Positions 10,920-18,658 of a stretch of 20,646 nucleotides of DNA are shown here, piece by piece. Position numbers and translations under genes: made by a program. Source of the stretch: a virus; IMG/VR virus record IMGVR_UViG_3300044612_002560, positions 1 to 20,646 of that record; one strand, written 5' to 3'. The stretch's first letter is position 1. Each line of letters opens with the position of its first letter. The notes beneath the pieces were generated by a model that did no database searches, had not been told where the DNA came from, and saw nothing but the letters and a program-made list of their open reading frames with translations.

Positions 10920-12369
10920 CGATCAGGACGCGCTGCTGGAGCTTTCCCGACGTGAGCCCAAGGTCTTCCGCGCCATGCTGGAGATCGATGGTGCCGGGTC
11001 GGAGCGGGTTCGGTACGCCAATGTGATTGCGCCGTTCCAGGAGAGGGACTTCGCCGCACTCGACCCGATCTTCATGTGGACTGCCGGATCTCCGGGCGCG
11101 GAAGATCCGGCGAAGAAGAAGGCGTGGATTCAGCGCGCACGCGGACACTCCAAGACCACAGACATTGCGTCTGAACTGACGTGGTTGTGTTACGCCGGAC
11201 GGAAGCAAGCCTCGGTGATCGTGGGTGCCGCAGACCGGGACCAGGCGAAGCTCGTCTCTTCCAGCATCCGGAAGCTGATCGAGATGAATCCGTGGCTGTC
11301 GGACTTCGTGGACCACACGACCTACGAGATCCGCTCCAAAAACGGAAACGTGGTCATCGAAATCCTTCCGGCTGATGCGGCTTCGTCGTTCGGCTACACC
11401 CCACACCTGACGATCTGCGACGAATTCACACACTGGCGGAAGGCGGAGTTCTGGGGATCTCTCGTCTCTTCCGCCGAGAAGAAGCGTGGCTGCCTCGTCG
11501 TCTGCTGCAATGCTGGTGTGGGCAAGGACTGGAAGTTCAACGTCAGGGAAGCCGCGAGGACGGACCCACAGTGGTACTACTCGGCCCCCGAAGGGTGTGT
11601 GGCTCCGTGGTTCACACAGAAACAACTCGACGGACAACGCAAGCTCCTCCCGCCCGCGGAATACTCCCGTCTGTGGGAGAACAAGTGGCAGGAATCGGGA
11701 GGTGAGCTTGTCTCGCTGGAAGAGGCGCTGGCCTGCGTCAATCACGACATCACCGAGCAAGATTACGGCACGCCAGGATGGTCCTACGTGGCATCTGTGG
11801 ACTACGCCGAGAAGCACGACTTCACGGTCGGTGGAATCGGCCACGTTTACGACCACAAGATCTACCTCGACCGCATGGATGTGGAAATGCCGAGGCCCGG
11901 CAAGTCCGTGAAGACATCCTGGGTCCGGAATTGGATGGAGAACATTCAGGAAAGATTCCTCGATGTTCTCTTCATCGTGGACCCGTACCAGCTTGTGACG
12001 ATCATCGAAGAACTCGGGGCGCAGGGATTCGACATCGAGCGGTTCGACTTCGGCTCCGGCAAGGGCAACTACGAGATCGGGATTGCGCTGCGTCAGGCGA
12101 TCATCCACAACCGTGTGGAATGGTATCCGAATTGTGGCGCTGTTCAGCGTGAATGGGGCAGGGAAGGACTGGAAGACGAACTCGCGTCTCTGATCGTGAA
12201 GCCCACATCGGGCGGTAAGCGATGGAGATTCGATCACATCAACGACAACGTCCACCATGACGACAGGTCGTACGTGCTGGGCTCGATGATTCACGCCTGC
12301 GTGAGACAGTTCCCCGAGGGTGGGGAGTATTTTGGGATGTCCGACTGGCAAGGTCTCTTGGAGGATTGA
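10900..12369 (+). CDS. terL: Terminase large subunit (packaging ATPase/nuclease)
   Basis: This 489-residue protein cuts concatemeric DNA and drives it into the prohead through the portal. The ATPase domain has a Walker A-like RARGHSKT (79-86) and Walker B LTICDEF (170-176) with catalytic Glu175. The nuclease domain has Asp301 in VASVDYAEKHDFT, Asp361 in LFIVDPYQL and a later HHDD cluster, the expected RNase H-like metal ligands. The start is the GTG at 10900 after GGAGAGAAGACGA, overlapping the small-subunit candidate by 20 nt. A longer TTG start at 10885 is less likely. The Walker A uses H-S rather than the usual G, seen in some terminases. The next ATG overlaps the stop. Confidence 0.93.
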   Translation: MAKRKASDQDALLELSRREPKVFRAMLEIDGAGSERVRYANVIAPFQERDFAALDPIFMWTAGSPGAEDPAKKKAWIQRARGHSKTTDIASELTWLCYAGRKQASVIVGAADRDQAKLVSSSIRKLIEMNPWLSDFVDHTTYEIRSKNGNVVIEILPADAASSFGYTPHLTICDEFTHWRKAEFWGSLVSSAEKKRGCLVVCCNAGVGKDWKFNVREAARTDPQWYYSAPEGCVAPWFTQKQLDGQRKLLPPAEYSRLWENKWQESGGELVSLEEALACVNHDITEQDYGTPGWSYVASVDYAEKHDFTVGGIGHVYDHKIYLDRMDVEMPRPGKSVKTSWVRNWMENIQERFLDVLFIVDPYQLVTIIEELGAQGFDIERFDFGSGKGNYEIGIALRQAIIHNRVEWYPNCGAVQREWGREGLEDELASLIVKPTSGGKRWRFDHINDNVHHDDRSYVLGSMIHACVRQFPEGGEYFGMSDWQGLLED

Positions 12370-13187
12370 TGACTCCCCGTATCAAGGAATGGAGCAACGA
12401 CTTCCTGATTCTCAGCGAGGATCTGGCTGGTCCCATCGCGCTCGCGAAGAAGATGCGAATCGAGGATGAGATTCGCGTGTGTCAGGGTCAGATCGAGGGT
12501 CTTCGTAAGTCTCGCCCGGAGGGGAAGAGACTGATCGAGATGATCGTGAGCGACCTGAATCGGCTTCAGGAAGCGAATTCCCAGGAGCGCGCGGAGTCCG
12601 TGCTTCTGCGGAATGCACGGGAGTTGTCGGAGAGCTACCAGCGGCAGTCGCAGGGGTATCCCTCGAACTCCAAGGCGTTGCTTCAGGAGATCGCCAGCTA
12701 CTTCTCACTCCTCGACATCGAGACAATCGCTGAGACGCTGGAGAAGCGAATCGCTCCGGCAGCAATCGATGTGGACGAGCAGATCGAAGAACTCCAGATG
12801 CGGATCGAGGACCTCAAGAGCGCGCCTCCGTACCACTGGCCTTCCGACGAAGATGTGGGCGAATTCTTTCGCTCCGGACACGTTCCGACGAACTGGCGTG
12901 GTCGCTCCGTGAGTGCGACGTACTTCCCCGCACAGATCGCCGAGCGCATCTGTTCCGACTTCCTCATCGAGTACCGGACTCGTGCGGTCTGCTACCTGAA
13001 GCCGGTCACGAATGTGGGTGTTCTGGTTTCCACGCTGCCCGAGAAGAAGAAGGCCGTGTGGACGGAGCTTTATACACTGCTGGCAATCACTCCCCAATCT
13101 CGTCGCCACATCTACATCCCGATCTCCGCCGCCAAGGAGACCAGCGACGAATCTGTGCCCGAAAACCCGATGTTCAAGCGAGGTTGA
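12369..13187 (+). CDS. Coiled-coil protein between terminase and portal
   Basis: The ATG at 12369 overlaps the terminase stop (TGATG), so the 272-residue product is translationally coupled. Residues 20-150 are mostly helical with heptad-like charge patterns (AKKMRIEDEIRVCQGQIEGLRK, DEQIEELQMRIEDLKS). The C-terminal third (SATYFPAQIAERICSDFLIEYRTRAVCYLKPV) looks globular. No enzymatic motif or membrane segment is visible. A long protein at this position is not standard in terminase-portal modules. It could be a packaging accessory, portal partner or lineage-specific scaffold. No family recognised. Confidence 0.8.
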   Translation: MTPRIKEWSNDFLILSEDLAGPIALAKKMRIEDEIRVCQGQIEGLRKSRPEGKRLIEMIVSDLNRLQEANSQERAESVLLRNARELSESYQRQSQGYPSNSKALLQEIASYFSLLDIETIAETLEKRIAPAAIDVDEQIEELQMRIEDLKSAPPYHWPSDEDVGEFFRSGHVPTNWRGRSVSATYFPAQIAERICSDFLIEYRTRAVCYLKPVTNVGVLVSTLPEKKKAVWTELYTLLAITPQSRRHIYIPISAAKETSDESVPENPMFKRG

Positions 13188-13189
13188 CC

Positions 13190-15190
13190 GTGAGCGACAC
13201 ACTCATTCACAGCGAAGGCGAGGTCTTCCGCGCTGAGCCGTACTCCGAAGAAGAGTTCGCAAAACGCGAACAGTCCGGAGATCCGATCCAGATCTTCGAG
13301 ACCGATCGTGGCTTCTTCATGGGGTCGGAAAAGGTCAACTCTCGGATCGTCGCGCTCTTCGGGCAAGAGGCTCTGCGGAAAGAGTCCACGAATCAGATTG
13401 TGGATGAAGATCCGGATCAGGCGGACTGGAATACTTCCGCTCAGTCCGCGAAGGACGACACGCCTGCGGCTCGCGAGAAGTATCGGGAAGCCTGTCGCTA
13501 CCTCGCGAAGTGGCACCCGAATGCGCGCGCTGCGATTCGGCTGTATCGGAACTACGTCGCCGGGAAGGAGCTGAAGCTCGAAATTGAGCCGGTCGACGAT
13601 TCCGAGGACGACTACGAGGACGAAGATCGTCGCGAGCGATGGGCCGCGCAGTTCATGGACTTCCTCCGGGTGAATTCCGGCAGCTACTCCATGACCTCGC
13701 ATGTGGTCAGAACATATCGCGATGGCGAAGCGTTCGTGTGGGGACTTCCGGAAAGTGCGTGGGATCGGGATTGGCCTCCCCGTGTGGCTTTCCTGCGCCC
13801 AGAAGAGATCGCCGATCCGAACGACAAGGATGCTGCGAATCAGGACCACGTTGACTACACGCACGGGATCATCACGGACCCGAACGACATCTACACCGTG
13901 CGTCAGTACCTGCGGGTGAAGACTCGTGGTGACGCGATCGGGACAAGCCTTCCCCCGATTCCGGCCGACCAGGTCATCCACACGAAGATCGACTGCGACG
14001 AGGACGAGCTGAGAGGTAATCCGCGGCTGCTTCCCGTCATCAAGCCAGCGCGGCAGATCGAGGGGATGGTCGACACGGAGTTGGTCGGGCGAAAGCTGCA
14101 AGCCTCGGTCGTGCTCCAAAAGAAGGTCGCCGGTGGTCCGAATGCGGTTCGATCCGTCTCGGACAATGCGCGCACGAGCACGAGCAACTACTCAAGCGGA
14201 TCGATGAATCGCGAGAAGGTGCGCCCCGGCACGATCGTGACCACCGGCACGAATGTGGAGTATGCGTTCCTCACGCCGGACACGAACTTCTCCGACGCAT
14301 CCCCACTCGCGCGCCAGATCCTGCTTCAGATCAGCGCTGCCACCGGTTGGCCGGAGTACATGATTACGGGTGATGCCTCCAACGGGAACCTCGCGAGCGC
14401 GCTGGTTCAGGAGGGGCCTGTGGTCAAGATGGTTCAGGACGAGCAAGAGTTCTTCGCGAAGGAATTCGAGAAGCTATTCCGCTGGTATCTGAAGCTGGCG
14501 ATCGAGAAGGGTGTGGTCGAAGACCTCGCCGACATGGACGAGTTCGACGAGAAGTACCGGATCACATGGAACTTCCCTGTCGCCGTGACTCGGGACAACC
14601 TGAAGGATCGTCAGGCGGACAACCTGAGCCTCATGGGTGGCGTGATCTCCCGCACCCAGGCGATGCGCAACCTTGGAGTCAAGCCCGCCAAGATGAAGCG
14701 CGAGATGAAGGAAGAGATGGACGAGCTTCCCGCGATGGGGAATGGGCTCGCTGCCATGAATCCTTCGATGGCGGACAAGCAGGACAGTTCCGCGGCAAAC
14801 GCTCAGGACGGAAGCGGAACGAACCAGGGTGACAGCCCAATCGTTCAGCACGACGACCGCACCGAATCCGAGGGTTATGTCGCTCCGGAAGGTGCCAAAG
14901 CTGAGGCGAAGCGTGGCCTCGAATGGCGACAGGAGTTCGGTCGCGGCGGGACTGCTGTGGGTGTCGCGCGTGCGCGGGACATCTCGGGTGGCAAGTCGCT
15001 CTCCGCAGACACGATCGGCCGGATGGTTTCGTTCTTCGCTCGTCACGAAGTCGACAAGCAGGGCACGGGATGGTCTCCGGGTGAAGAGGGATATCCGTCG
15101 AATGGGCGGATCGCGTGGGCGCTCTGGGGCGGTGACGCCGGTCGTGCGTGGGCAAACAAGGTCTACGACTCCTTCGAGGATGCGGAGTAA
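13190..15190 (+). CDS. Portal protein with C-terminal extra domain
   Basis: This 666-residue protein forms the dodecameric DNA gate of the head vertex. Portal features include WNTSAQSAKDD near the start, YRNYVAGKELKLE, DGEAFVWGLPES, the VIHTKIDCDEDELRGNPRLLPVIKPARQIE region, and SAATGWPEYMITGDASNGN followed by the long helix ending WYLKLAIEKG, as in phage portal families. From about residue 575 (EWRQEFGRGGTAVGVARARD) to the end there is a separate domain with VSFFARHEVDK, EEGYPSNGRIAWALWGGDAGRAWA. That module is known to me from other phage proteins without a firm function. The GTG at 13190 follows GCGAGG; longer starts run through the previous gene in another frame. Confidence 0.9.
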   Translation: MSDTLIHSEGEVFRAEPYSEEEFAKREQSGDPIQIFETDRGFFMGSEKVNSRIVALFGQEALRKESTNQIVDEDPDQADWNTSAQSAKDDTPAAREKYREACRYLAKWHPNARAAIRLYRNYVAGKELKLEIEPVDDSEDDYEDEDRRERWAAQFMDFLRVNSGSYSMTSHVVRTYRDGEAFVWGLPESAWDRDWPPRVAFLRPEEIADPNDKDAANQDHVDYTHGIITDPNDIYTVRQYLRVKTRGDAIGTSLPPIPADQVIHTKIDCDEDELRGNPRLLPVIKPARQIEGMVDTELVGRKLQASVVLQKKVAGGPNAVRSVSDNARTSTSNYSSGSMNREKVRPGTIVTTGTNVEYAFLTPDTNFSDASPLARQILLQISAATGWPEYMITGDASNGNLASALVQEGPVVKMVQDEQEFFAKEFEKLFRWYLKLAIEKGVVEDLADMDEFDEKYRITWNFPVAVTRDNLKDRQADNLSLMGGVISRTQAMRNLGVKPAKMKREMKEEMDELPAMGNGLAAMNPSMADKQDSSAANAQDGSGTNQGDSPIVQHDDRTESEGYVAPEGAKAEAKRGLEWRQEFGRGGTAVGVARARDISGGKSLSADTIGRMVSFFARHEVDKQGTGWSPGEEGYPSNGRIAWALWGGDAGRAWANKVYDSFEDAE

Positions 15191-15194
15191 CCAC

Positions 15195-15623
15195 ATGATC
15201 CTGCGATACGTCACCCACTTCTACATGGGACAGTCGGACACCACACACTTCGCTGCCGTGGACAAGAACGGCAGGGCCTTCACCGCGTGTGGGGCAATCT
15301 TCTCACCTCCGGACTCGGCCTGTGCGAATGGGCAGATGGAGATGCACCTGAAGATGCCGAGCACGGCGATTTGCAAGTCGTGCGCGTCCAGGGCCACAGG
15401 GAAGTGGGCGAAGGACAGGTTCGGGGACAAGCCGAAGAACTGGTCGCCTCCTCCGAAGATCGCGAGAGAAACGAAGACGGACGACCATGAATACTTCGAC
15501 GACATTGACTGGAGCAATGATGTCTTCTATCTCGAATCCCCCGTGGAGCGAGTTTCAAAGAACAAAAAGCCAAAGGCTGTTCAATCGCTCGATCCGGTAC
15601 GCAGTCAGAATCGCACAGCTTGA
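15195..15623 (+). CDS. Small protein with possible metal-binding cysteines
   Basis: The ATG at 15195 follows GGAGTAACCAC, 4 nt after the portal stop. The 142-residue product starts with beta strands (MILRYVTHFYMGQSDTTHFAAVD) and contains ACGAIFSPPDSAC and AICKSCASR, so four cysteines and a nearby His could coordinate zinc. The C-terminus is basic to acidic and probably disordered (PKNWSPPPKIARETKTDDHEYFDD). Its last 104 nt overlap the MuF-like gene in another frame. It may be a small head-joining or structural accessory, but there is no recognised family. Confidence 0.7.
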   Translation: MILRYVTHFYMGQSDTTHFAAVDKNGRAFTACGAIFSPPDSACANGQMEMHLKMPSTAICKSCASRATGKWAKDRFGDKPKNWSPPPKIARETKTDDHEYFDDIDWSNDVFYLESPVERVSKNKKPKAVQSLDPVRSQNRTA

Positions 15624-16641
15624 GTCGCGGTTCGAGCTGGTCGCGGCGAAGATCGTCAAGGCCGCTCAGGATGTGGCTTTGAGATCCTTCGACATGCTCG
15701 ATGGACTTCGCGGCATCTCGCCGAATGTGATCGCGTCCTCTGTCGCAGCAAATGTGGGCCAAGAGCTGCGCGCCGCATGGCCGGGACTGAAGGCGGCGAT
15801 CGAGAAGCTCCACAATCGCGCTACGGCAGCATCCCTGAAGATCGTGGCCCCGTCCAAGCCTGTGGGCAAGGAAGGCCCCGAGGAAGACGCCGAAGATGCC
15901 GTGTTCGATGAGTTCAGCGAGACCCTCGAAGACCTCGCGCTCGATGTCTCGCTTCTCGGGCTGATCTCTCAGATTCAACAGCGTTCACGCTTCGCAGGAA
16001 TCCTCATCAATGGACTCACGCTCAATGAATACTGGGACTCGATGGTCGTCACGCAGCAGAATCGCGTTTTCAGCGTGGTCATGGCTGTTCTGGCTGATGA
16101 CCAATCCGGTGCTGCTGGTAATACGAGAGCGGTGGTCCGCAACCTCACATCCCCACAGCGAAGCGCGGGATCGCAAGTCGCTCTGCTATCGGGACAGTCT
16201 GACTCGTCGGTTGTCGCGGCTGTCCAAAAGCACCTCGGAAGCGCCGTCCACGCCATCGGGAATGATGCTCTGGTGCTGGCATCATCTGCATTGCCGGGAC
16301 TGACGGGATGGGTTCACTCGGCGATTCTGGATGAGGCCACATGCCGGGTGTGTCGGGATCTCGATGGGACGTTCTATTCCGCGGATGCGTCGGGTGGGTT
16401 CTCTGGGAGATCGCTCCCGATTCACTATCTGTGCCGGTGCAAGTACCTGCCAGTGACCGGTGGTGAGGAGCAAGCCCACATGGCGATCCCACCGAAGAAG
16501 TTCGGCAAGTGGTTCAGGGATCAGTCGTGGGAATTCCAGAAGAGTGTGGTTGATCCGGATACGTGGTTCGAGACATTCCCGGAGCTGCGCAAGAACGGCC
16601 GCATCATCTCCAAGACCACGCCAGAAATCGAGGTTCTGTGA
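15520..16641 (+). CDS. MuF-like minor head protein
   Basis: The best start is the ATG at 15520, five bases after GGAG; an ATG at 15517 and one at 15487 with a weaker site are alternatives. The 373-residue protein has a helical N-terminal two-thirds and a C-terminal MuF signature: LDEATCRVCRDLDGTFYS (Cys275, Cys278) followed by LPIHYLCRCKYLPV (His302, Cys305, Cys307). This is the Mu gpF/SPP1 gp7 type that sits near the portal and may enter the cell with DNA. FGKWFRDQSWEFQKSVV near the end is also typical. It belongs between portal and protease. The overlap with the preceding gene is longer than usual here. Confidence 0.87.
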   Translation: MSSISNPPWSEFQRTKSQRLFNRSIRYAVRIAQLESRFELVAAKIVKAAQDVALRSFDMLDGLRGISPNVIASSVAANVGQELRAAWPGLKAAIEKLHNRATAASLKIVAPSKPVGKEGPEEDAEDAVFDEFSETLEDLALDVSLLGLISQIQQRSRFAGILINGLTLNEYWDSMVVTQQNRVFSVVMAVLADDQSGAAGNTRAVVRNLTSPQRSAGSQVALLSGQSDSSVVAAVQKHLGSAVHAIGNDALVLASSALPGLTGWVHSAILDEATCRVCRDLDGTFYSADASGGFSGRSLPIHYLCRCKYLPVTGGEEQAHMAIPPKKFGKWFRDQSWEFQKSVVDPDTWFETFPELRKNGRIISKTTPEIEVL

Positions 16642-17066
16642 TGGACATCGTCGTCAAGCCGCGCGAGAAGATCGTCAAGATGCTGGTGTGGCACACGGAC
16701 AGCCCCAAGAACGAGGCGGACGCCAAGCGGATTGTCTGCGCTGTGGGTGTGGACCAGGAGCAAGCGAATTACGCGCTGCACATGCTGGAGTTGCCCGAGC
16801 GAGATCGCATCTCGTACTCCACGCAGATCCGGAATTGCATTCAGCAACTCATCATGGCGCAGAAGCTGACGCCTGATTGCCACATCCGCATGTCCAACAA
16901 GGTGACGGGGCATGGGATGAATGTTTACTGGCGATTGGCGAACTGGCTGGGATACGCGCTGGCGTGTCGCGATGAAGCGAGATTGGCTGTGACGAAGGCT
17001 GATATCCGCGCTTTTATCGGTGGCAAGCCGACTGAACTCATCATCAACAAAAAGAAGAAACCATAA
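16641..17066 (+). CDS. Small unknown protein before the capsid module
   Basis: The ATG at 16641 overlaps the preceding stop (TGATG) and has CGAGG upstream. The 141-residue product is helical in the middle (ANYALHMLELPERDRISYSTQIRNCIQQLIMAQKL) and more compact toward the end, finishing with a Lys-rich tail (IINKKKKP). No motif or membrane segment is seen. It is the last gene before the internal promoter at 17074. Position suggests a structural or head-assembly accessory, but there is no sequence evidence for a specific role. Confidence 0.75.
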   Translation: MDIVVKPREKIVKMLVWHTDSPKNEADAKRIVCAVGVDQEQANYALHMLELPERDRISYSTQIRNCIQQLIMAQKLTPDCHIRMSNKVTGHGMNVYWRLANWLGYALACRDEARLAVTKADIRAFIGGKPTELIINKKKKP

Positions 17067-17073
17067 AAAGTTG

Positions 17074-17103
17074 TTGACACGTTGCCAGAGTGTGATGTAG
17101 ACA
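17074..17103 (+). promoter_or_regulatory. Internal late promoter TTGACA-18-TAGACA
   Basis: TTGACA (17074-17079) and TAGACA (17098-17103) are 18 bp apart. The first eight bases GTTGACAC (17073-17080) equal the arms of the 9136/9185 promoter pair, and the following CGTTG matches the leftward member too. Initiation near 17110 leaves about four bases before the ATG at 17114. Confidence 0.65.
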
Positions 17104-17113
17104 CAACATCACC

Positions 17114-18037
17114 ATGAGCAAATACACCGACGAATACACCGAGTGGTGCCAGGAAGCCATCTGCGAGGCGGACAGCAAGTTCGTGCGCAATGTTCTGCTC
17201 TGTGGCAACCAGTCGAGAAACGGCTATGCGATCCCCGAGTCTGCTTTTGGCCGGGGAGCCTCGACGCTCTACGAAGGCAAGCCCGTTTACCTCGACCACT
17301 CCCCCGCGGGGACGGAACACAGTCGTTCCGTGCGTGATCTCGTCGGCCATGTCGTGGGCGTGAGAATGGAAGGAGGTCGCCCCCGTGGCGATGTCCACGT
17401 TCTCGATACCGAAAGCGGGAACTTGTTCCTGTCGCTGGCCAAGGAAAAGCGTCGTGGCCTCGGTATGTCCCATGTGGCCATGTACAAGTTCAACAAGGGT
17501 CGCACCTCGGTCGAATCGGTCGAGGATGTGATTTCTGTCGATGTGGTCTGCGGTCCCGCCACCACGAAGACATTCTCGGAACAGACCAAGACCGGAGACA
17601 CCATCTTGACCGAAACCGAAATCAAGGCGCTGAACGATCGCCTCGCCACCGCTGAAGCCGAACTCAAGGTCGCCAAGGCTGATCTCGAATCGGTTCGCGC
17701 GAAGCTGGAAGTCGCCGACAAGAACCTCGCCACGGTCACGACCGAGCGCGACACCCTCAAGGCCCAAGCCGACAAGCTGGCCGTGAAGGAGTCGGTTCGT
17801 GCGGAACTCGCCGCGGGTGGTCTCGACATCGCCGACAAGGATTTGTGCTCGGAGGCCTTCATCGGCCTTCTGGAGACCATCTCCGACGCCAATGTTCGCA
17901 AACTCCACATCGAAGACCGGGCGAAGCTCAAGAAAGAGTCGACCCTCGTGATTGGCCAAGGCGCTGGTCGCACCGCCACGGACGCCAAAACGTCCTTCGA
18001 GGCGATGCTTCCCGCTGGCGTTTCCCTCTTCGAGTGA
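17114..18037 (+). CDS. Prohead protease with scaffold region
   Basis: This 307-residue protein is probably a self-cleaving prohead protease fused to its scaffold. Residues 20-155 resemble herpes-assemblin/Mu gpI-type proteases: PVYLDHSPAG with His62, DLVGHVVGVR, RGLGMSHVAMYKF with Ser119 as nucleophile, and a hydrophobic strand VEDVISVDVVCGPATT. Residues 165-230 form a long coiled coil typical of scaffolds (TEIKALNDRLATAEAELKVAK). The end (KTSFEAMLPAGVSLFE) is a likely anchor segment. No Shine-Dalgarno sequence precedes the ATG at 17114, and the predicted transcript starts only about four bases upstream, so it may be translated as a leaderless message. Confidence 0.85.
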   Translation: MSKYTDEYTEWCQEAICEADSKFVRNVLLCGNQSRNGYAIPESAFGRGASTLYEGKPVYLDHSPAGTEHSRSVRDLVGHVVGVRMEGGRPRGDVHVLDTESGNLFLSLAKEKRRGLGMSHVAMYKFNKGRTSVESVEDVISVDVVCGPATTKTFSEQTKTGDTILTETEIKALNDRLATAEAELKVAKADLESVRAKLEVADKNLATVTTERDTLKAQADKLAVKESVRAELAAGGLDIADKDLCSEAFIGLLETISDANVRKLHIEDRAKLKKESTLVIGQGAGRTATDAKTSFEAMLPAGVSLFE

Positions 18038-18073
18038 TTTTCCACACACTGCCCACACGGGGATTTGACACAC

Positions 18074-18556
18074 ATGGCTAACGCCCACAACTACCGAAAT
18101 GGCGAGCAAGTCTTCGTTCGCCCGGCCGTTGACAGCGCGATCGTGATTGAGCGTGGCGACATCTGCTTCCTCAACACCGATGACGTTCGACCGGCCTCGT
18201 CCTACGCCTACGACACCAGCGAATCGGTGACGCAAGCCGCGTTCACGGCGGTGTTCCTCGGTATCGCCGATGACGCTTCGGCGTCTGGCGACACTGACCC
18301 CATCAACGTGGACATCGGAGCGACCTCAGTCTACGAGTTCACCTGCTCGTCCACGACGTGGGAAATCGGAACCACGTTCGCTGTGGATGTGAATGGTACG
18401 AGCGCTCTGTACAGCCAGATCCTGGACAAGCAGGCCACGGCTTCTCGCTGTATCGCTCGTGCTCGCAACCGCGCCACCGCGGCTTCGACGAAGGTCCAAG
18501 TGTCCTTCGCCAGCGCCTACAACACTGGCTCGGCGAACTCCAACGCCGCGCTGTGA
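18074..18556 (+). CDS. Head decoration protein
   Basis: This 160-residue protein lies between protease/scaffold and capsid, the usual place for a capsid-stabilising decoration protein. The ATG at 18074 has GGGGAT about 10 bases upstream; a TTG three codons earlier is less likely. The sequence is beta-rich and small-residue-rich: EQVFVRPAVDSAIVIERGDICFLN at the start, TAVFLGIADDASASGD in the middle and STKVQVSFASAYN at the end, consistent with a beta-tulip or similar fold. No membrane segment or enzyme motif. Assignment rests on position, size and composition. Confidence 0.7.
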   Translation: MANAHNYRNGEQVFVRPAVDSAIVIERGDICFLNTDDVRPASSYAYDTSESVTQAAFTAVFLGIADDASASGDTDPINVDIGATSVYEFTCSSTTWEIGTTFAVDVNGTSALYSQILDKQATASRCIARARNRATAASTKVQVSFASAYNTGSANSNAAL

Positions 18557-18576
18557 TCGACTGAATCTCCCTCCTC

Positions 18577-18619
18577 GGCCGGGTTTCTTGCGACTCCGTT
18601 CTGTGAGTCGCACCCGGCC
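18577..18619 (+). other. Strong hairpin upstream of the capsid gene
   Basis: GGCCGGGT (18577-18584) pairs with ACCCGGCC (18612-18619), and GCGACTC (18590-18596) pairs with GAGTCGC (18605-18611) after a five-base bulge. The 15-bp structure is followed by no T run, so it is more likely an mRNA processing or stability element than a terminator. It sits 40 bases before the capsid ATG. Confidence 0.6.
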
Positions 18620-18658
18620 TGATGGCTCGCAATCTCACCTCATTCGAGGACCCTCCCC

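Noticed and set aside
10621-12351. 576-residue open frame opposite the terminase genes
   Set aside because: It is antisense to clear terminase motifs; long shadow frames arise from the codon bias of G+C-rich genes.
13112-14119. 335-residue leftward frame opposite the portal
   Set aside because: Antisense shadow of the portal gene; no binding site or family.
16925-18235. 436-residue open frame opposite the protease region
   Set aside because: Antisense to the protease/scaffold gene with catalytic residues; low-complexity Gly/Asp/Val-rich product.
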